Shown piece after piece: positions 33,652-41,787 of a stretch of DNA of 64,000 nucleotides. The translations under genes were made by a program, and so were the position numbers. Position 1 is the stretch's first letter, and the number at the start of each line of letters is the position of its first letter. This DNA is from JACKIC01 sp964543795 (GTDB lineage Bacteria > Planctomycetota > UBA1135 > UBA2386). The notes beneath the pieces are model-generated. The model did no database searches. It saw only the letters and a list, made by a program, of their open reading frames with translations, and was not told where the DNA came from. The DNA lies in NCBI GenBank assembly GCA_964543795.1, contig CAZIZN010000005.1, positions 1 through 64,000 on the forward strand, in the 5' to 3' direction.

Positions 33652-34578
33652 CTACCTGACCTCGGAGGCGGGCATCCTGTAGATCACGGTGCTGCCGCGG
33701 CTGCCCCTCACTCTCTCAATCAGACCTTCCTTCCAGAGCTCCCGCAGCACCCTCTCGTCATCCTTGTTCGGTCGCCGCGTGTACGAGCCATCCGCGTAGG
33801 CGCGCACAACATCGGCGATGGTCATCCCCACCTTGGGGTCAGACTCTCTTAGCACCTCGAGGAACCGTTTGTGCTTCTCTCGGTGCCGCGGCGCAGTCGC
33901 GGAAGCGGCCGCGATGACCGCCTCCCCCAGAGGGGACAACGGGGCATGCAACACAGCTTGCACCGTCTGTTGGTCGAGCAGGTCATCCTCAGTCAGCCGC
34001 AGCCACGGGGTCTGGTCATTGACCAGCTTCGCCAGGATGATCCTGGGCACAATGGCCCGGAGCGTGTCGTAGGCGTGTTCCACCTCGCGCCGCCGCAGGT
34101 CAATCGGTGACTCCCGACTGCCGCCACACAGAACCCAACCGGCCGGTGGCTCGGCGCCGACGGGCAGGAGCTCGCGGACCAGGTTCAGCCCTATCTCCCG
34201 CTCGTAATGATCGATCATATCGAGGTCGTCCGCTTCCTGGGGGCGGTCCGTCGATGCCTGCGAATCCTGGCGGCGCAACCTCACGAACTCGTCGTAGCTG
34301 AGGCGGCCCTTGCGCGCGCGCACTTCTGTGGCGCGTCGTAGCGTCACTTCCTGCATGCCCTCGAGGATCGGGTCGACCTCGAGCCATCGTCGCCCAGGCT
34401 CTCCCCGCGGACGGGGGAATCCCTGCAGGTCCCGCAGCAACTGCAGCGCGTCCACGAGGTCGGCAGCTGGATCGCGGCTGGGTTGGACTACGGCACCGTC
34501 GTTGTTCCGACGCTGCTCTGGCTTGGCGGCGTGACGCGCAGCCGGAGCGTCATTGCGTCGATGCTTCTTGCTGACCAT
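33652..34578 (-). CDS. Hypothetical protein with winged-helix-like C-terminus
   Basis: This 308-residue protein starts with a basic, disordered-looking 40 residues, then a helical body (DLVDALQLLRDLQGFPRPRG, DDLDMIDHYEREIGLNLVRE) and a C-terminal part with winged-helix character (VGMTIADVVRAYADGSYTRR, then LRELWKEGLIERVRGSRGST). Codon use is less GC-biased than in other element genes. It lies between the integrase and the DUF1580-like gene; a regulator is possible. Confidence 0.5.
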   Translation of the reverse strand: MVSKKHRRNDAPAARHAAKPEQRRNNDGAVVQPSRDPAADLVDALQLLRDLQGFPRPRGEPGRRWLEVDPILEGMQEVTLRRATEVRARKGRLSYDEFVRLRRQDSQASTDRPQEADDLDMIDHYEREIGLNLVRELLPVGAEPPAGWVLCGGSRESPIDLRRREVEHAYDTLRAIVPRIILAKLVNDQTPWLRLTEDDLLDQQTVQAVLHAPLSPLGEAVIAAASATAPRHREKHKRFLEVLRESDPKVGMTIADVVRAYADGSYTRRPNKDDERVLRELWKEGLIERVRGSRGSTVIYRMPASEVR

Positions 34579-34687
34579 GGGGACTCACTTCGGACTCTCG
34601 GTTGCAGAAGTGGCACCGGGACTGCCCGAGTCCGCAGAGGGCCCGCAGGTAGCTACTCCTGCGGTGTCCCGGTGCGCGCCATTGACA

Positions 34688-36001
34688 CTACCCGATCTTC
34701 GCGGCGGCTCGGCGCGCGAGTTCGCGCGCAGCGTCGCATGTGTAACTCTCGGTCATCGCGAAGGACCCGTGTCCCCCGACTGCCTGAGCGGCCTCCAGGC
34801 CCAGTTCCATCCTGGTGCGAGTGAGGAATGCGTGCCGCAGCTGGTGCATGGTCCAAGCGGGAATGCGGGGCGGCTTACCGCGCGCGCCGCAGGCGACGTG
34901 TTCGCGTGCCAGGTGCGCGTTGGCCGCGTGGATCGCCTTCCGAATGGCGTGGGCGACGGCGTGGCTGTCGTAGTGGTGACGCGGCGCCCGCTTCGGCTGC
35001 GCCTTTCGGCGGCCCGCCTGGTGCCGCACGTGGCTCGGGTACAGCGGCGTCTTGCGCGCGGCACGGCGCGCAGCCTGGAACTCTGCCGTCCGCTCCGCCG
35101 GCGAGAACCAGTAGGCGTCGGGAGCCAGCTTCCGGTACGGCTGCAGCACCTGCTGTGCACGGGGACCGATGTCCACGATGCGTTCCTTGTCGTGATGCTG
35201 GGTCTTGTGGCGCGGCACGCGGAACTGCCAGACCTCGCCGCTGACGTCGAGCTCCCGGCCGCGGAGCTGGCAGAGCTCGTTGCTGCGTGCTCCAGTGTGC
35301 CAGGCGGCCAGCACCAGTCCGGCGATCGGGCGCGGCATGTGCGGGAGCACCGCCTCGACGTGTTCCCACGCCACCGGCCGCCGTGGGGCCCCATCCGGCG
35401 CCGGCGAGCGGCCACGCTGCAGCGGTCGCAGCACACGAAGCCGCAGCGCCGTCTCGGGCGGGAGCCGGCCCTCGTCGCTGGCCCAGCTGAACATCTGCTT
35501 CAGCACGCCGACCTTGGTGTTCACCGTGACGCGGGCGAGTCCGAGCGCCACGAGCTCGTCGCGGTAGCTCCGCAGCGCCGCCACGTCGAAGTCGCGCGCC
35601 TGGATCCGCCCGAACCGCTCGAGCAGCGGCTCGAGGGCCGCGCGCACCCGGTGCAGGCTGCCAGTGTCGCTGCCGTCAGCGACGTGCCGGTAGTAGGTTT
35701 CGCAGTGGGCTAGGTAGTGGCCGCAGAGTTCGGCGACGAGGTAGCTGGGGTGCGACGGCTCTTCGCCGGCCTGGCGCCCAGGTGGCCGACCATGGGCCAG
35801 CAGGTGCGCGACGAACGCTCGGTACCTGCCTTCGTGACCAGGGTCGTCGGCGCGGCCGAGCGAGTAGGACCTGCCCTGCCATCGAACGAGCGCGTAGTCG
35901 TGCCCGTTGGCGTGACTGATGATGAGGCTCGGCACCTTCGGCTTCCGAGCCTTGGCCGATGCAGCAGACGCGCGCTTGGCCTTGCGTGCTTGCGGACTCA
36001 T
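34688..36001 (-). CDS. Tyrosine integrase of the element, intact
   Basis: The 437-residue recombinase has a basic N-terminus and Arm-like strands (SLIISHANGHDYALVRWQGR), a core-binding domain (HYLAHCETYYRHVADGS to VNTKVGVLKQMFSWASDEGR) and a catalytic domain with the full set: Arg in HTGARSNELCQL, Lys in RHKTQHHDKERIVDI, His/Arg in MHQLRHAFL, His in GGHGS and Tyr in MTESYT. It is next to the tRNA-Phe att site and is read away from it. A 15-bp palindrome lies about 20 bases before the start, so autoregulation or Xis/Int binding is likely. Confidence 0.88.
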   Translation of the reverse strand: MSPQARKAKRASAASAKARKPKVPSLIISHANGHDYALVRWQGRSYSLGRADDPGHEGRYRAFVAHLLAHGRPPGRQAGEEPSHPSYLVAELCGHYLAHCETYYRHVADGSDTGSLHRVRAALEPLLERFGRIQARDFDVAALRSYRDELVALGLARVTVNTKVGVLKQMFSWASDEGRLPPETALRLRVLRPLQRGRSPAPDGAPRRPVAWEHVEAVLPHMPRPIAGLVLAAWHTGARSNELCQLRGRELDVSGEVWQFRVPRHKTQHHDKERIVDIGPRAQQVLQPYRKLAPDAYWFSPAERTAEFQAARRAARKTPLYPSHVRHQAGRRKAQPKRAPRHHYDSHAVAHAIRKAIHAANAHLAREHVACGARGKPPRIPAWTMHQLRHAFLTRTRMELGLEAAQAVGGHGSFAMTESYTCDAARELARRAAAKIG

Positions 36002-36018
36002 GCGGGACTCCTCGTGAA

Positions 36019-36037
36019 ATCGTCCAAGTTGGACGTT
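36019..36037. promoter_or_regulatory. Perfect palindrome upstream of the integrase
   Basis: CGTCCAAGTTGGACG (36021-36035) has perfect seven-base arms around one base. It sits about 20 bases before the integrase start and 70 bases inside the attR repeat. A variant is at 21286-21304 near the other end of the element, which favours a role in recombination control. Confidence 0.55.
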
Positions 36038-36107
36038 CTTCGTGGAGCCGCGCCGCTCGGATCGACCGAGCGGGTTCAACGCAAGTGCGTGGTCGGCTTG
36101 GCTTTAG

Positions 36108-36155
36108 AAGTGGTGGGCAGAGCCAGGGTTGAACTGGCGACCCCAGCATTTTCAG
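36108..36155. repeat. attR: 48-bp repeat within tRNA-Phe
   Basis: It is identical to 21104-21151. It covers the tRNA from the first anticodon-loop base (36155) through the CCA end (36111) and three bases more. The other half of the tRNA continues to 36186 and is intact, so integration restored a functional gene. Confidence 0.9.
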
Positions 36156-36186
36156 TGCTGTGCTCTACCAACTGAGCTATCTGCCC
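36111..36186 (-). tRNA. tRNA-Phe (GAA)
   Basis: The 76-base sequence folds as a normal tRNA. The acceptor stem GGGCAG pairs with CTGCCC, followed by A and an encoded CCA. The D arm reads AGCTCAGTTGGTAGAGC, the anticodon arm has loop CTGAAAA with GAA at 36153-36151, and the T loop is TTCAACC. It is the target of the integrated element. Confidence 0.95.
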
Positions 36187-36329
36187 GAACCACGTCGCCT
36201 TGCGGCGCCCCGGCCCGTCGCTGGCAGCCGTTGGGCGGCCAGTCCCGGACGTGGGGCGGCACACGCTAGCGACCGTGCCGCGATCGCGCAAGCCTGCACC
36301 CGCGCAACCCCGCAACCCGCCCCGCGCCC

Positions 36330-37088
36330 CTACAGCCCGGCGATCGCGACGACGTGCTTCTGCTTGCTGACCACGGCCCCGGCCTTGTCCTCGACCGTGA
36401 CCACGAACGCCGCCGCCTTGCCGACCGGCAGCCTCGCCTGGATCGGCACGACGGTGACGCCCGTCGCGGCACCGATCTCGAACAGCCCGCCGTCGACCGG
36501 CGCACTGTCCTGGCGCGCACCGTCGACGATCCAGAGCTGGAAGCGCTGGTCGGGGCCGAGCGGCGGCAGGCCTTCGAACGTCAGGTACCCGGTCTGGTCC
36601 GCACCGCTCCAGACGACGTCGCCCTTGCAGGTCCCGGCGAGCGGGCTCGGCCCGGTCTTCCACTCGAGGCGCTGCACATCCGCCTTGGCGAGCAGCTGGC
36701 TGCGCGCGGTGTCGAGGTCGACGGCTGCCGGCGGCCTGGTGGCGAAGAACCACGTCAACAGGGCCGCGGCGAGCCCGGTCAGGAACCCGAACAGCGTGCC
36801 CGACCGGCGAGTCGGCGGTCGCAGCGAGGTGACGAAGCCGGTGCTCGCGGCGGCGGCCGGCGCCGCGGCGCGGCGTTCGGCGCAGAAGTGCAGGCCGGCG
36901 GCGGCGAGTCGCTGTGCCAGGGCCGGCGGCGGCGGCTCGGCGTGCGCGAGCGCGGCCGTCGCCAGCGCGGCGGTGCGCTCGAACGAGTCGTAATCGCGAT
37001 CGCTGGCCGGCGCGGCCGTGCCGGCTTCGTGGGCGAAGACGACGGCGTCGGCCATCGCCTCGAGGCGTGGATCGAGGGGAGCGCTCAC
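36330..37088 (-). CDS. RskA-type anti-sigma factor
   Basis: The 252-residue protein has an N-terminal cytoplasmic part, one TM helix (about residues 100-116, LFGFLTGLAAALLTWFF) and a periplasmic anti-sigma-K domain (LEWKTGPSPLAGTCKGDVVW to FQLWIVDGARQDSAPVDGGL, GVTVVPIQARLPVGKAAAFV). GTG start overlapping the stop of the sigma gene (GTGA). It should hold the sigma factor at the membrane until regulated proteolysis frees it. A ZAS-type Cys motif is not obvious. Confidence 0.83.
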   Translation of the reverse strand: MSAPLDPRLEAMADAVVFAHEAGTAAPASDRDYDSFERTAALATAALAHAEPPPPALAQRLAAAGLHFCAERRAAAPAAAASTGFVTSLRPPTRRSGTLFGFLTGLAAALLTWFFATRPPAAVDLDTARSQLLAKADVQRLEWKTGPSPLAGTCKGDVVWSGADQTGYLTFEGLPPLGPDQRFQLWIVDGARQDSAPVDGGLFEIGAATGVTVVPIQARLPVGKAAAFVVTVEDKAGAVVSKQKHVVAIAGL

Positions 37089-37654
37089 GAGGCACCTCCG
37101 CGTTCGCCCGAACCTGGCTCTCCGCTGCCCACGCCGAGCAGTTCGCGCAGCTTGATCAGGCCGCGGCGCGCGTGGCTCTTGACCGTGCCGAGCGGAATGC
37201 CGATCGCCGCCGCGATCTCCTGGTGGGTGCGCCCGTGGCCGAGCGCCAGGTCGAGCACCTCGCGCTGCTCGGGGCGCAGCTGCGACAGCGCTTCCTGCGC
37301 GCGCTGCACCTCGTCGTGCAGTTCGGCGCGGTCGGCGGTCGCGGGTGCCGCGATCGTGCCTGCGTCCTCGAGCAGTTCCGCCGCGGGGCGACGACCCTGA
37401 CGGCGCGCCCGGTCGATGAGCCGGCGGCGCGCGATCGTCATGAGGAACGTCACCTCGCTGCCGAACTTCGAGTCGAAGCGCTGCGCGCTGCGCCAGACGT
37501 CCACGAAGATCTCCTGGGTCGCGTCTTCCGCGTCTTCCGTCGAACGGCAGAAGCGGCGCGCCAGGCCCCAGACCATGCTGGAATACCTGGCGAGGAATCG
37601 GTCGACCGCCGACGGTTCCCCGGCGGCGATCTGCGGCAGCAGCAGATCCGTCAT
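37085..37654 (-). CDS. ECF RNA polymerase sigma factor (SigK-like)
   Basis: The 189-residue protein has region 2 (FLARYSSMVWGLARRFCRST, then DAEDATQEIFVDVWRSAQRF) and region 4 (LRPEQREVLDLALGHGRTHQ, EIAAAIGIPLGTVKSHARRG). It is coupled by overlap to the RskA-type anti-sigma gene downstream. The secreted double-fasciclin gene just upstream, on the same strand, recalls the sigK-rskA-mpt83 locus of mycobacteria. The start ATG at 37654 gives the family length; upstream in-frame codons exist. Confidence 0.88.
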   Translation of the reverse strand: MTDLLLPQIAAGEPSAVDRFLARYSSMVWGLARRFCRSTEDAEDATQEIFVDVWRSAQRFDSKFGSEVTFLMTIARRRLIDRARRQGRRPAAELLEDAGTIAAPATADRAELHDEVQRAQEALSQLRPEQREVLDLALGHGRTHQEIAAAIGIPLGTVKSHARRGLIKLRELLGVGSGEPGSGERGGAS

Positions 37655-37748
37655 GCGCGACTTGTCCGAAGACCGGATTACACGACGGTCGCTCGGTGAC
37701 GGCAAGGAGGAGATCGGTGACATCGGGCGCGCGCGCGCTCCGCGCGGG

Positions 37749-38666
37749 TCACTTGGCCGCGGGAAGGATGACGCTGTCGACCACGTGGATCACGCCGTTG
37801 CCGGCGACCACGTCCGCGGCGATCACCTTGGCGCCGCCGACCGTCAGCGTGCCGCTCTTCTTGTCGAAGGACAGCGCGAGCTTGGTCTCGCCGATCGTGC
37901 CGGCCTCGGTCAGCGTCACCGCGGTCTTCGCCATGACGCTGCCCGCGACGACGTGGTGCTTCAGGATCGCGGTGAGCTTCGCCTTGTTCTCGGGCTTGAG
38001 CAGGTCGGCGATCGTGTCCTTGCCGAGCTTGGCGAACGCCTCGTCCGTCGGTGCGAAGACCGTGAACGGGCCGCCCTTGGCGAGCGTGTCGGCGAGGCCT
38101 GCGGCCGTCGCGGCGGCGAGCAGCGTCGTGAAGTTGCCGGCCTTGCTCGCCGTCTCGACGAGGTTGGCCTTCGGCAGGATCACCGCGTCGATGACGTGGA
38201 TGACGCCGTTCTTGCCGACGATGTCGGTCTTGACCACGTTGGCGCCGTCGACCGTGACCTTGCCGTCCTTGACGACGATCGCGAGGTTCTGGCCCTGCAG
38301 CGAGGGGATCGAGTCCATCTTCACCACCTTGCTCGCGGGCAGGTCGGCACCGGCGACGTGGTAGGTGAGGATCGAGGCCAGCTTGGCCTTGTTCTCGGGC
38401 TTCAGCAGGTCGGCGATCGCGTCCTTGCCGAGCTTGGCGAACGCCTCGTCGGTGGGCGCGAACACCGTGAACGGGCCCTTGCCCGACAGGGTGTCGGCGA
38501 GGCCGGCGGCCTTCACCGCCGCGACGAGCGTGTTGAAGTTGCCGGCGGTGGCGGCGATCTGGACGATCGTGGGCAACTCGTCCTTCTTGTGGCTCGCGTC
38601 GGCCTGGGCGAGACCGGTGGCGGCGAGGGCGAGGATCGAGACGAACGGAATGTGCAGCGTGTTCAT
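37749..38666 (-). CDS. Secreted protein with two fasciclin (FAS1) domains
   Basis: A signal peptide (1-20) is followed by two FAS1 domains, at about residues 32-165 and 168-304. Each has GPFTVFAPTDEAFAKLGKD and a closing VIHVIDAVILP/VIHVVDSVILP box. The two domains are very alike, down to long identical stretches such as DEAFAKLGKD.IADLLKPENKA, so they arose by recent duplication. FAS1 proteins mediate adhesion or matrix contact. It is probably a target of the sigma factor encoded downstream. Confidence 0.9.
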   Translation of the reverse strand: MNTLHIPFVSILALAATGLAQADASHKKDELPTIVQIAATAGNFNTLVAAVKAAGLADTLSGKGPFTVFAPTDEAFAKLGKDAIADLLKPENKAKLASILTYHVAGADLPASKVVKMDSIPSLQGQNLAIVVKDGKVTVDGANVVKTDIVGKNGVIHVIDAVILPKANLVETASKAGNFTTLLAAATAAGLADTLAKGGPFTVFAPTDEAFAKLGKDTIADLLKPENKAKLTAILKHHVVAGSVMAKTAVTLTEAGTIGETKLALSFDKKSGTLTVGGAKVIAADVVAGNGVIHVVDSVILPAAK

Positions 38667-38796
38667 GGAATGGGGGTGTGGTTCGGAGAAGGAGGCGGAA
38701 CGGGCGGGAGTTCGTGGCCTCCAGCACCCCGGATGCAGTGCAGATGCGTATCGCCGCTTGAGCCGTGCCAGTGCGCCGCACTAAAACGATCGCGCT

Positions 38797-39870
38797 TTGA
38801 CCCTCGCGACGAACCTGACGGCCAATCTCCTCCGCACCTCGGCGCGCGCCTACGCGGCTGCCGTCGTCGACCAGATGCAGAAGGATCACGGCGCGACCTT
38901 GCAGAACGGCCTGCCGCGCACCTTCGCGCAGCCGATCGACGACACCGAGGTGCGCATCCTGCACCTCGCCGAGTCGGTGACGTTCGATCGTCCGGAGCTG
39001 CTGCAGCACGCGGTGAACTGGTACAAGGTCGCCTTCCATCACCGCGGCGTGGCGCCCGAGTATCTGTCCGAGAACCTCGCGGCGATGGCGAAGGTGCTGC
39101 GGCGCGAACTGCCGCCTACGGGGGCCGCGGTGGTCGTTCGCCACCTCGAATCCGCGCTGGCCGGGCTCGACGCCGCGCCCGTCGATCTGCCCTCGGCCCT
39201 GTCGACGTCGGCGCCGCACGGCGACCTCGCCGCGCGGTTCCTGCTCGCGGTGCTCGAAGGTCGCGGCGACGACGCCGCGCAGATGGCGCGGGACGCTGCC
39301 GCCGCGGGGTTGCCGGTGGAGGAGCTGCACGACCACGTGCTGACGCCCGTGCAGCGCGAGATGGGGCGCATGTGGCTGATGGCGGAGGTGCCGATCGCCG
39401 ACGAGCACTACGGCAGCGCGATCGTCGATCGCGTGCTGTGGGCGCTCGCCGACCATCTGCCGCGGCCCGCGGCCGATGCGCCGGTGGTGCTGACGATGGG
39501 GGTCGGCGGCAACCTGCACGACTTCGGCCTGCGCATGGTCGCACAGCGGCTCGTGCTCGCCGGGTTCCGCGTGCACCACCTCGGCAGCAACATGCCGGTG
39601 TCCGACCTCGAATGGGCGCTGCAGGAGCGCGGCGTCGATCTCGTCGCGATCGCCGCGACGATGATCCTGCACCTCTCGACGCTGGCGGCGACGGTCGCCG
39701 ACGTGCGCCGCATCGAGCGGCTGCGCGGTACCGCCAGGCAGGCGCCGGTTCTCGTCGGCGGCGAGGTGTTCGGACGCGTTCCCGACCTGCACCTCGCGGT
39801 CGGTGCGGACGCCTACGCGGTCGACGCGGCATCGGCCGTCGCGCGGGCGCGCCAGCTGCTCGTGCGCTGA
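38797..39870 (+). CDS. Cobalamin-binding sensor protein (CarH/AerR-like, no HTH)
   Basis: The C-terminal 220 residues form a B12-binding photoreceptor-like unit: a helical cap with MWLMAEVPIADEHYGSAIVD (the W...EH pattern of CarH/LitR), then a Rossmann-type B12 domain with GNLHDFGLRMVAQRLVLAGF (His for lower-ligand), RVHHLGSNMPVSDLEWAL, and a closing VGGEVFGR. The first 110 residues are a different helical domain, not the MerR-type HTH of LitR/CarH. TTG start. It faces a lipid-modification cluster like those controlled by B12 light sensors elsewhere; light control here is inference. Without an HTH it would act through a partner, as AerR/PpaA proteins do. Confidence 0.75.
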   Translation: MTLATNLTANLLRTSARAYAAAVVDQMQKDHGATLQNGLPRTFAQPIDDTEVRILHLAESVTFDRPELLQHAVNWYKVAFHHRGVAPEYLSENLAAMAKVLRRELPPTGAAVVVRHLESALAGLDAAPVDLPSALSTSAPHGDLAARFLLAVLEGRGDDAAQMARDAAAAGLPVEELHDHVLTPVQREMGRMWLMAEVPIADEHYGSAIVDRVLWALADHLPRPAADAPVVLTMGVGGNLHDFGLRMVAQRLVLAGFRVHHLGSNMPVSDLEWALQERGVDLVAIAATMILHLSTLAATVADVRRIERLRGTARQAPVLVGGEVFGRVPDLHLAVGADAYAVDAASAVARARQLLVR

Positions 39871-39900
39871 AGGCACGTCCGCTGCGTCGCCTGTCGGCGT

Positions 39901-40941
39901 TCAGCTCGCGCGGACGCGCAGACGGTAGTGCGACACGAACCACTCCGTGCCGCTCGCGTAGCCCCAGAGTTCGGCGCAGGCGAGGAAGAACACGCGCCAG
40001 AGCTGCTCCATCGCCGGCCCGCGCGCGCCGTACGTGGTGTGCAGCACCGGACGCAGTTCGTCGCGGTGGCGGTCGAAGTTGACCAGCCAGGCCTCGGCGG
40101 TGCGTCGGTAGTGCGTGCCGCGCACGCGCCAGTGCGCCTCGACCGCGAGGTGGTCCTGGAAGTGCAGCAGCTGCGCATCGGCGGGCATCTGGCCGCCGGT
40201 GAAGAAGTGGCGTGCCATCCAGTCGTCGGCGCCCGCGTCGGCGAACGGATAGCCCGCGGTCCGATGCGTGAACACGTGCACGAACATCTTGCCCTGCGGC
40301 AGGAGCCAGCGCGCACAGCGCTCGAGCAGGGCCCGCCAGTTGCGCGCGTGCTCCATCATCTCGATCGAGACGATGCGGTCGAATCGGCCCGGCGCCTCGA
40401 ACACGTTCACGTCGCTGGTGACGACGTCGACGTTGCGCAGGCCCTTGCCCGCCGCTCGCGCGAGGATGTCGGCGCGCTGGCTCGCGGAGTTGCTCACGCC
40501 GACGACGCGACAGTTCGGGTAGCGCTCGGCGATCCACAGCGACATCGAGCCCCAGCCGCAGCCGAGGTCGAGCACGCGCATGCCGTCGCGCAGCTCGGCC
40601 CGTTCGCACGAGAGCTGCAGCATGGCCGCTTCGGCGTCGTCGAGCGACCGCGTGCCCTCGGTCCAGAGCCCGGAGCTGTACTTGCGGTGCGCCCCGAGCA
40701 CCCGCGCGTAGAAGGCGGCGGGCACCTCGTAGTGCTGTTCGTTGGCCGCCCGCGTGTCGACGGCGATCGGGCTGCGGTCGCACTCGGCGATCCAGCGACG
40801 CAGGCGTTCGGCGGAGGCCTCGGGGTCGTGCACCTGCTCGGTGCGGAGCCGCTCGCGCAGCAGCCGGCGGATGCCCAGGCGGATCGACCAGTCGGGCAGC
40901 AGTCCGCGTTCGAGCCAGCGATCGAGGGTGTGCCCGGTCAT
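39901..40941 (-). CDS. CFA-type (cyclopropane fatty acid synthase-like) methyltransferase 1
   Basis: The 346-residue protein has the SAM-binding LRDGMRVLDLGCGWGSMSLW, the CFA-type NEQHYEVPAAFYARVLG and YSSGLWTEG near the start, and a C-terminal FDRHRDELRPVLHTTYGARG. It carries the substrate-binding region of the family but diverges from classical Cfa at several places. Its ATG overlaps the stop of the DUF1295 gene. It probably methylates or cyclopropanates membrane lipids. Confidence 0.82.
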   Translation of the reverse strand: MTGHTLDRWLERGLLPDWSIRLGIRRLLRERLRTEQVHDPEASAERLRRWIAECDRSPIAVDTRAANEQHYEVPAAFYARVLGAHRKYSSGLWTEGTRSLDDAEAAMLQLSCERAELRDGMRVLDLGCGWGSMSLWIAERYPNCRVVGVSNSASQRADILARAAGKGLRNVDVVTSDVNVFEAPGRFDRIVSIEMMEHARNWRALLERCARWLLPQGKMFVHVFTHRTAGYPFADAGADDWMARHFFTGGQMPADAQLLHFQDHLAVEAHWRVRGTHYRRTAEAWLVNFDRHRDELRPVLHTTYGARGPAMEQLWRVFFLACAELWGYASGTEWFVSHYRLRVRAS

Positions 40942-41759
40942 CGTGCAGGTCCCGTGGTCGACGTGGTGCCGCGCGGCAGCCACGGCACGAAGGCGTTGGT
41001 CTCGGCCTGGTAGCGGCGGTAGTCGTCGCCGCGCGAACGCAGGGACTGCTGCTCGGCGAACGGCACGCCGCTGACGAAGCGGATCAGCACGAACATCAGC
41101 GCGGGCTGCAGCAGCGCGAGCCAGCCGGCGGCCGGCCACGCGACGACGGCGATGCCGCACCACGACAGCCATTCGAAGAAGTAGTTCGGGTGGCGGCTGT
41201 AGCGCCAGAGCCCGCGGCGGCAGGTGACGCCGCTGGCGGCGCGATCGGCGCGGTGGGCGGCGAGCTGGCGATCGGCGAGCGCTTCGAGCGCCTGGGCGCC
41301 GAGGAACAGGGCCAACCCTGCGCCCTGCGCGGGCGCGACCGCGACCGGGTGTCCCGACAGCGCGGCGAAGGGGAGAGCGAACACGAACGCGACGCCGGCC
41401 TGCAGCTGGTAGAACCACGCGAAGTGCAGCGGGGCGCGGTCGCCGAAGTGTGCGCGCATCGCCCGGTAGCGGCCGTCCTCGCCCGCATGGCGCAACAGGC
41501 GGTCGGCGACGAGGTGCCAGGTCAGTCGGATGCTCCAGAACGCGGCGAGGCCGCCCGCGAGCAGGCGCTGGCTCGCGTCGCCCGCCCCCGTCGCGGCCCA
41601 GGTGACGCCGAGCACGCCGATCGCCGCGCTCCACGCCGCGTCGACCGACGTCGCGTTTCGGGTGCGGAGCTGACGTGCCCAGAGCAGGGCGAAGGCGACC
41701 GACAGGCCGGCCAGGGCGAGCGGCAGCGGCAGCACCGGATGTTGCCAGACCTCGGGCAC
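40938..41759 (-). CDS. DUF1295 / steroid 5-alpha-reductase-like membrane protein
   Basis: The 273-residue protein has about six TM helices and the DUF1295 pattern FAWFYQLQAG and RRGLWRYSRHPNYFFEWLSW, with a C-terminal DDYRRYQAETNAFVPWLP. The family (methyl/reductase enzymes of the ICMT/5-alpha-reductase fold) often accompanies DUF1365, FAD oxidase and CFA genes. GTG start. It is the first gene of the leftward arm, divergent from the desaturase. Confidence 0.83.
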   Translation of the reverse strand: MPEVWQHPVLPLPLALAGLSVAFALLWARQLRTRNATSVDAAWSAAIGVLGVTWAATGAGDASQRLLAGGLAAFWSIRLTWHLVADRLLRHAGEDGRYRAMRAHFGDRAPLHFAWFYQLQAGVAFVFALPFAALSGHPVAVAPAQGAGLALFLGAQALEALADRQLAAHRADRAASGVTCRRGLWRYSRHPNYFFEWLSWCGIAVVAWPAAGWLALLQPALMFVLIRFVSGVPFAEQQSLRSRGDDYRRYQAETNAFVPWLPRGTTSTTGPAR

Positions 41760-41787
41760 GTTCCGCTACTTCGGCGGCGCCGCCACT

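Larger units (their letters stand above)
21104..36155. mobile_element. Integrated ~15-kb element at tRNA-Phe(GAA)
   Basis: The element is bounded by 48-bp perfect direct repeats (21104-21151 and 36108-36155) that equal the tRNA-Phe sequence from the first anticodon-loop base to the CCA end plus three bases beyond. An intact tyrosine integrase lies at the tRNA end, as is usual. Contents: integrase, DUF1580-like HTH, replication-type protein with iterons, a small set of phage structural genes, an orphan Phd-like antitoxin, a decayed second integrase operon and a PIN toxin module. Nearly all genes run leftwards. Major capsid, portal and large terminase genes were not found. Confidence 0.85.
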
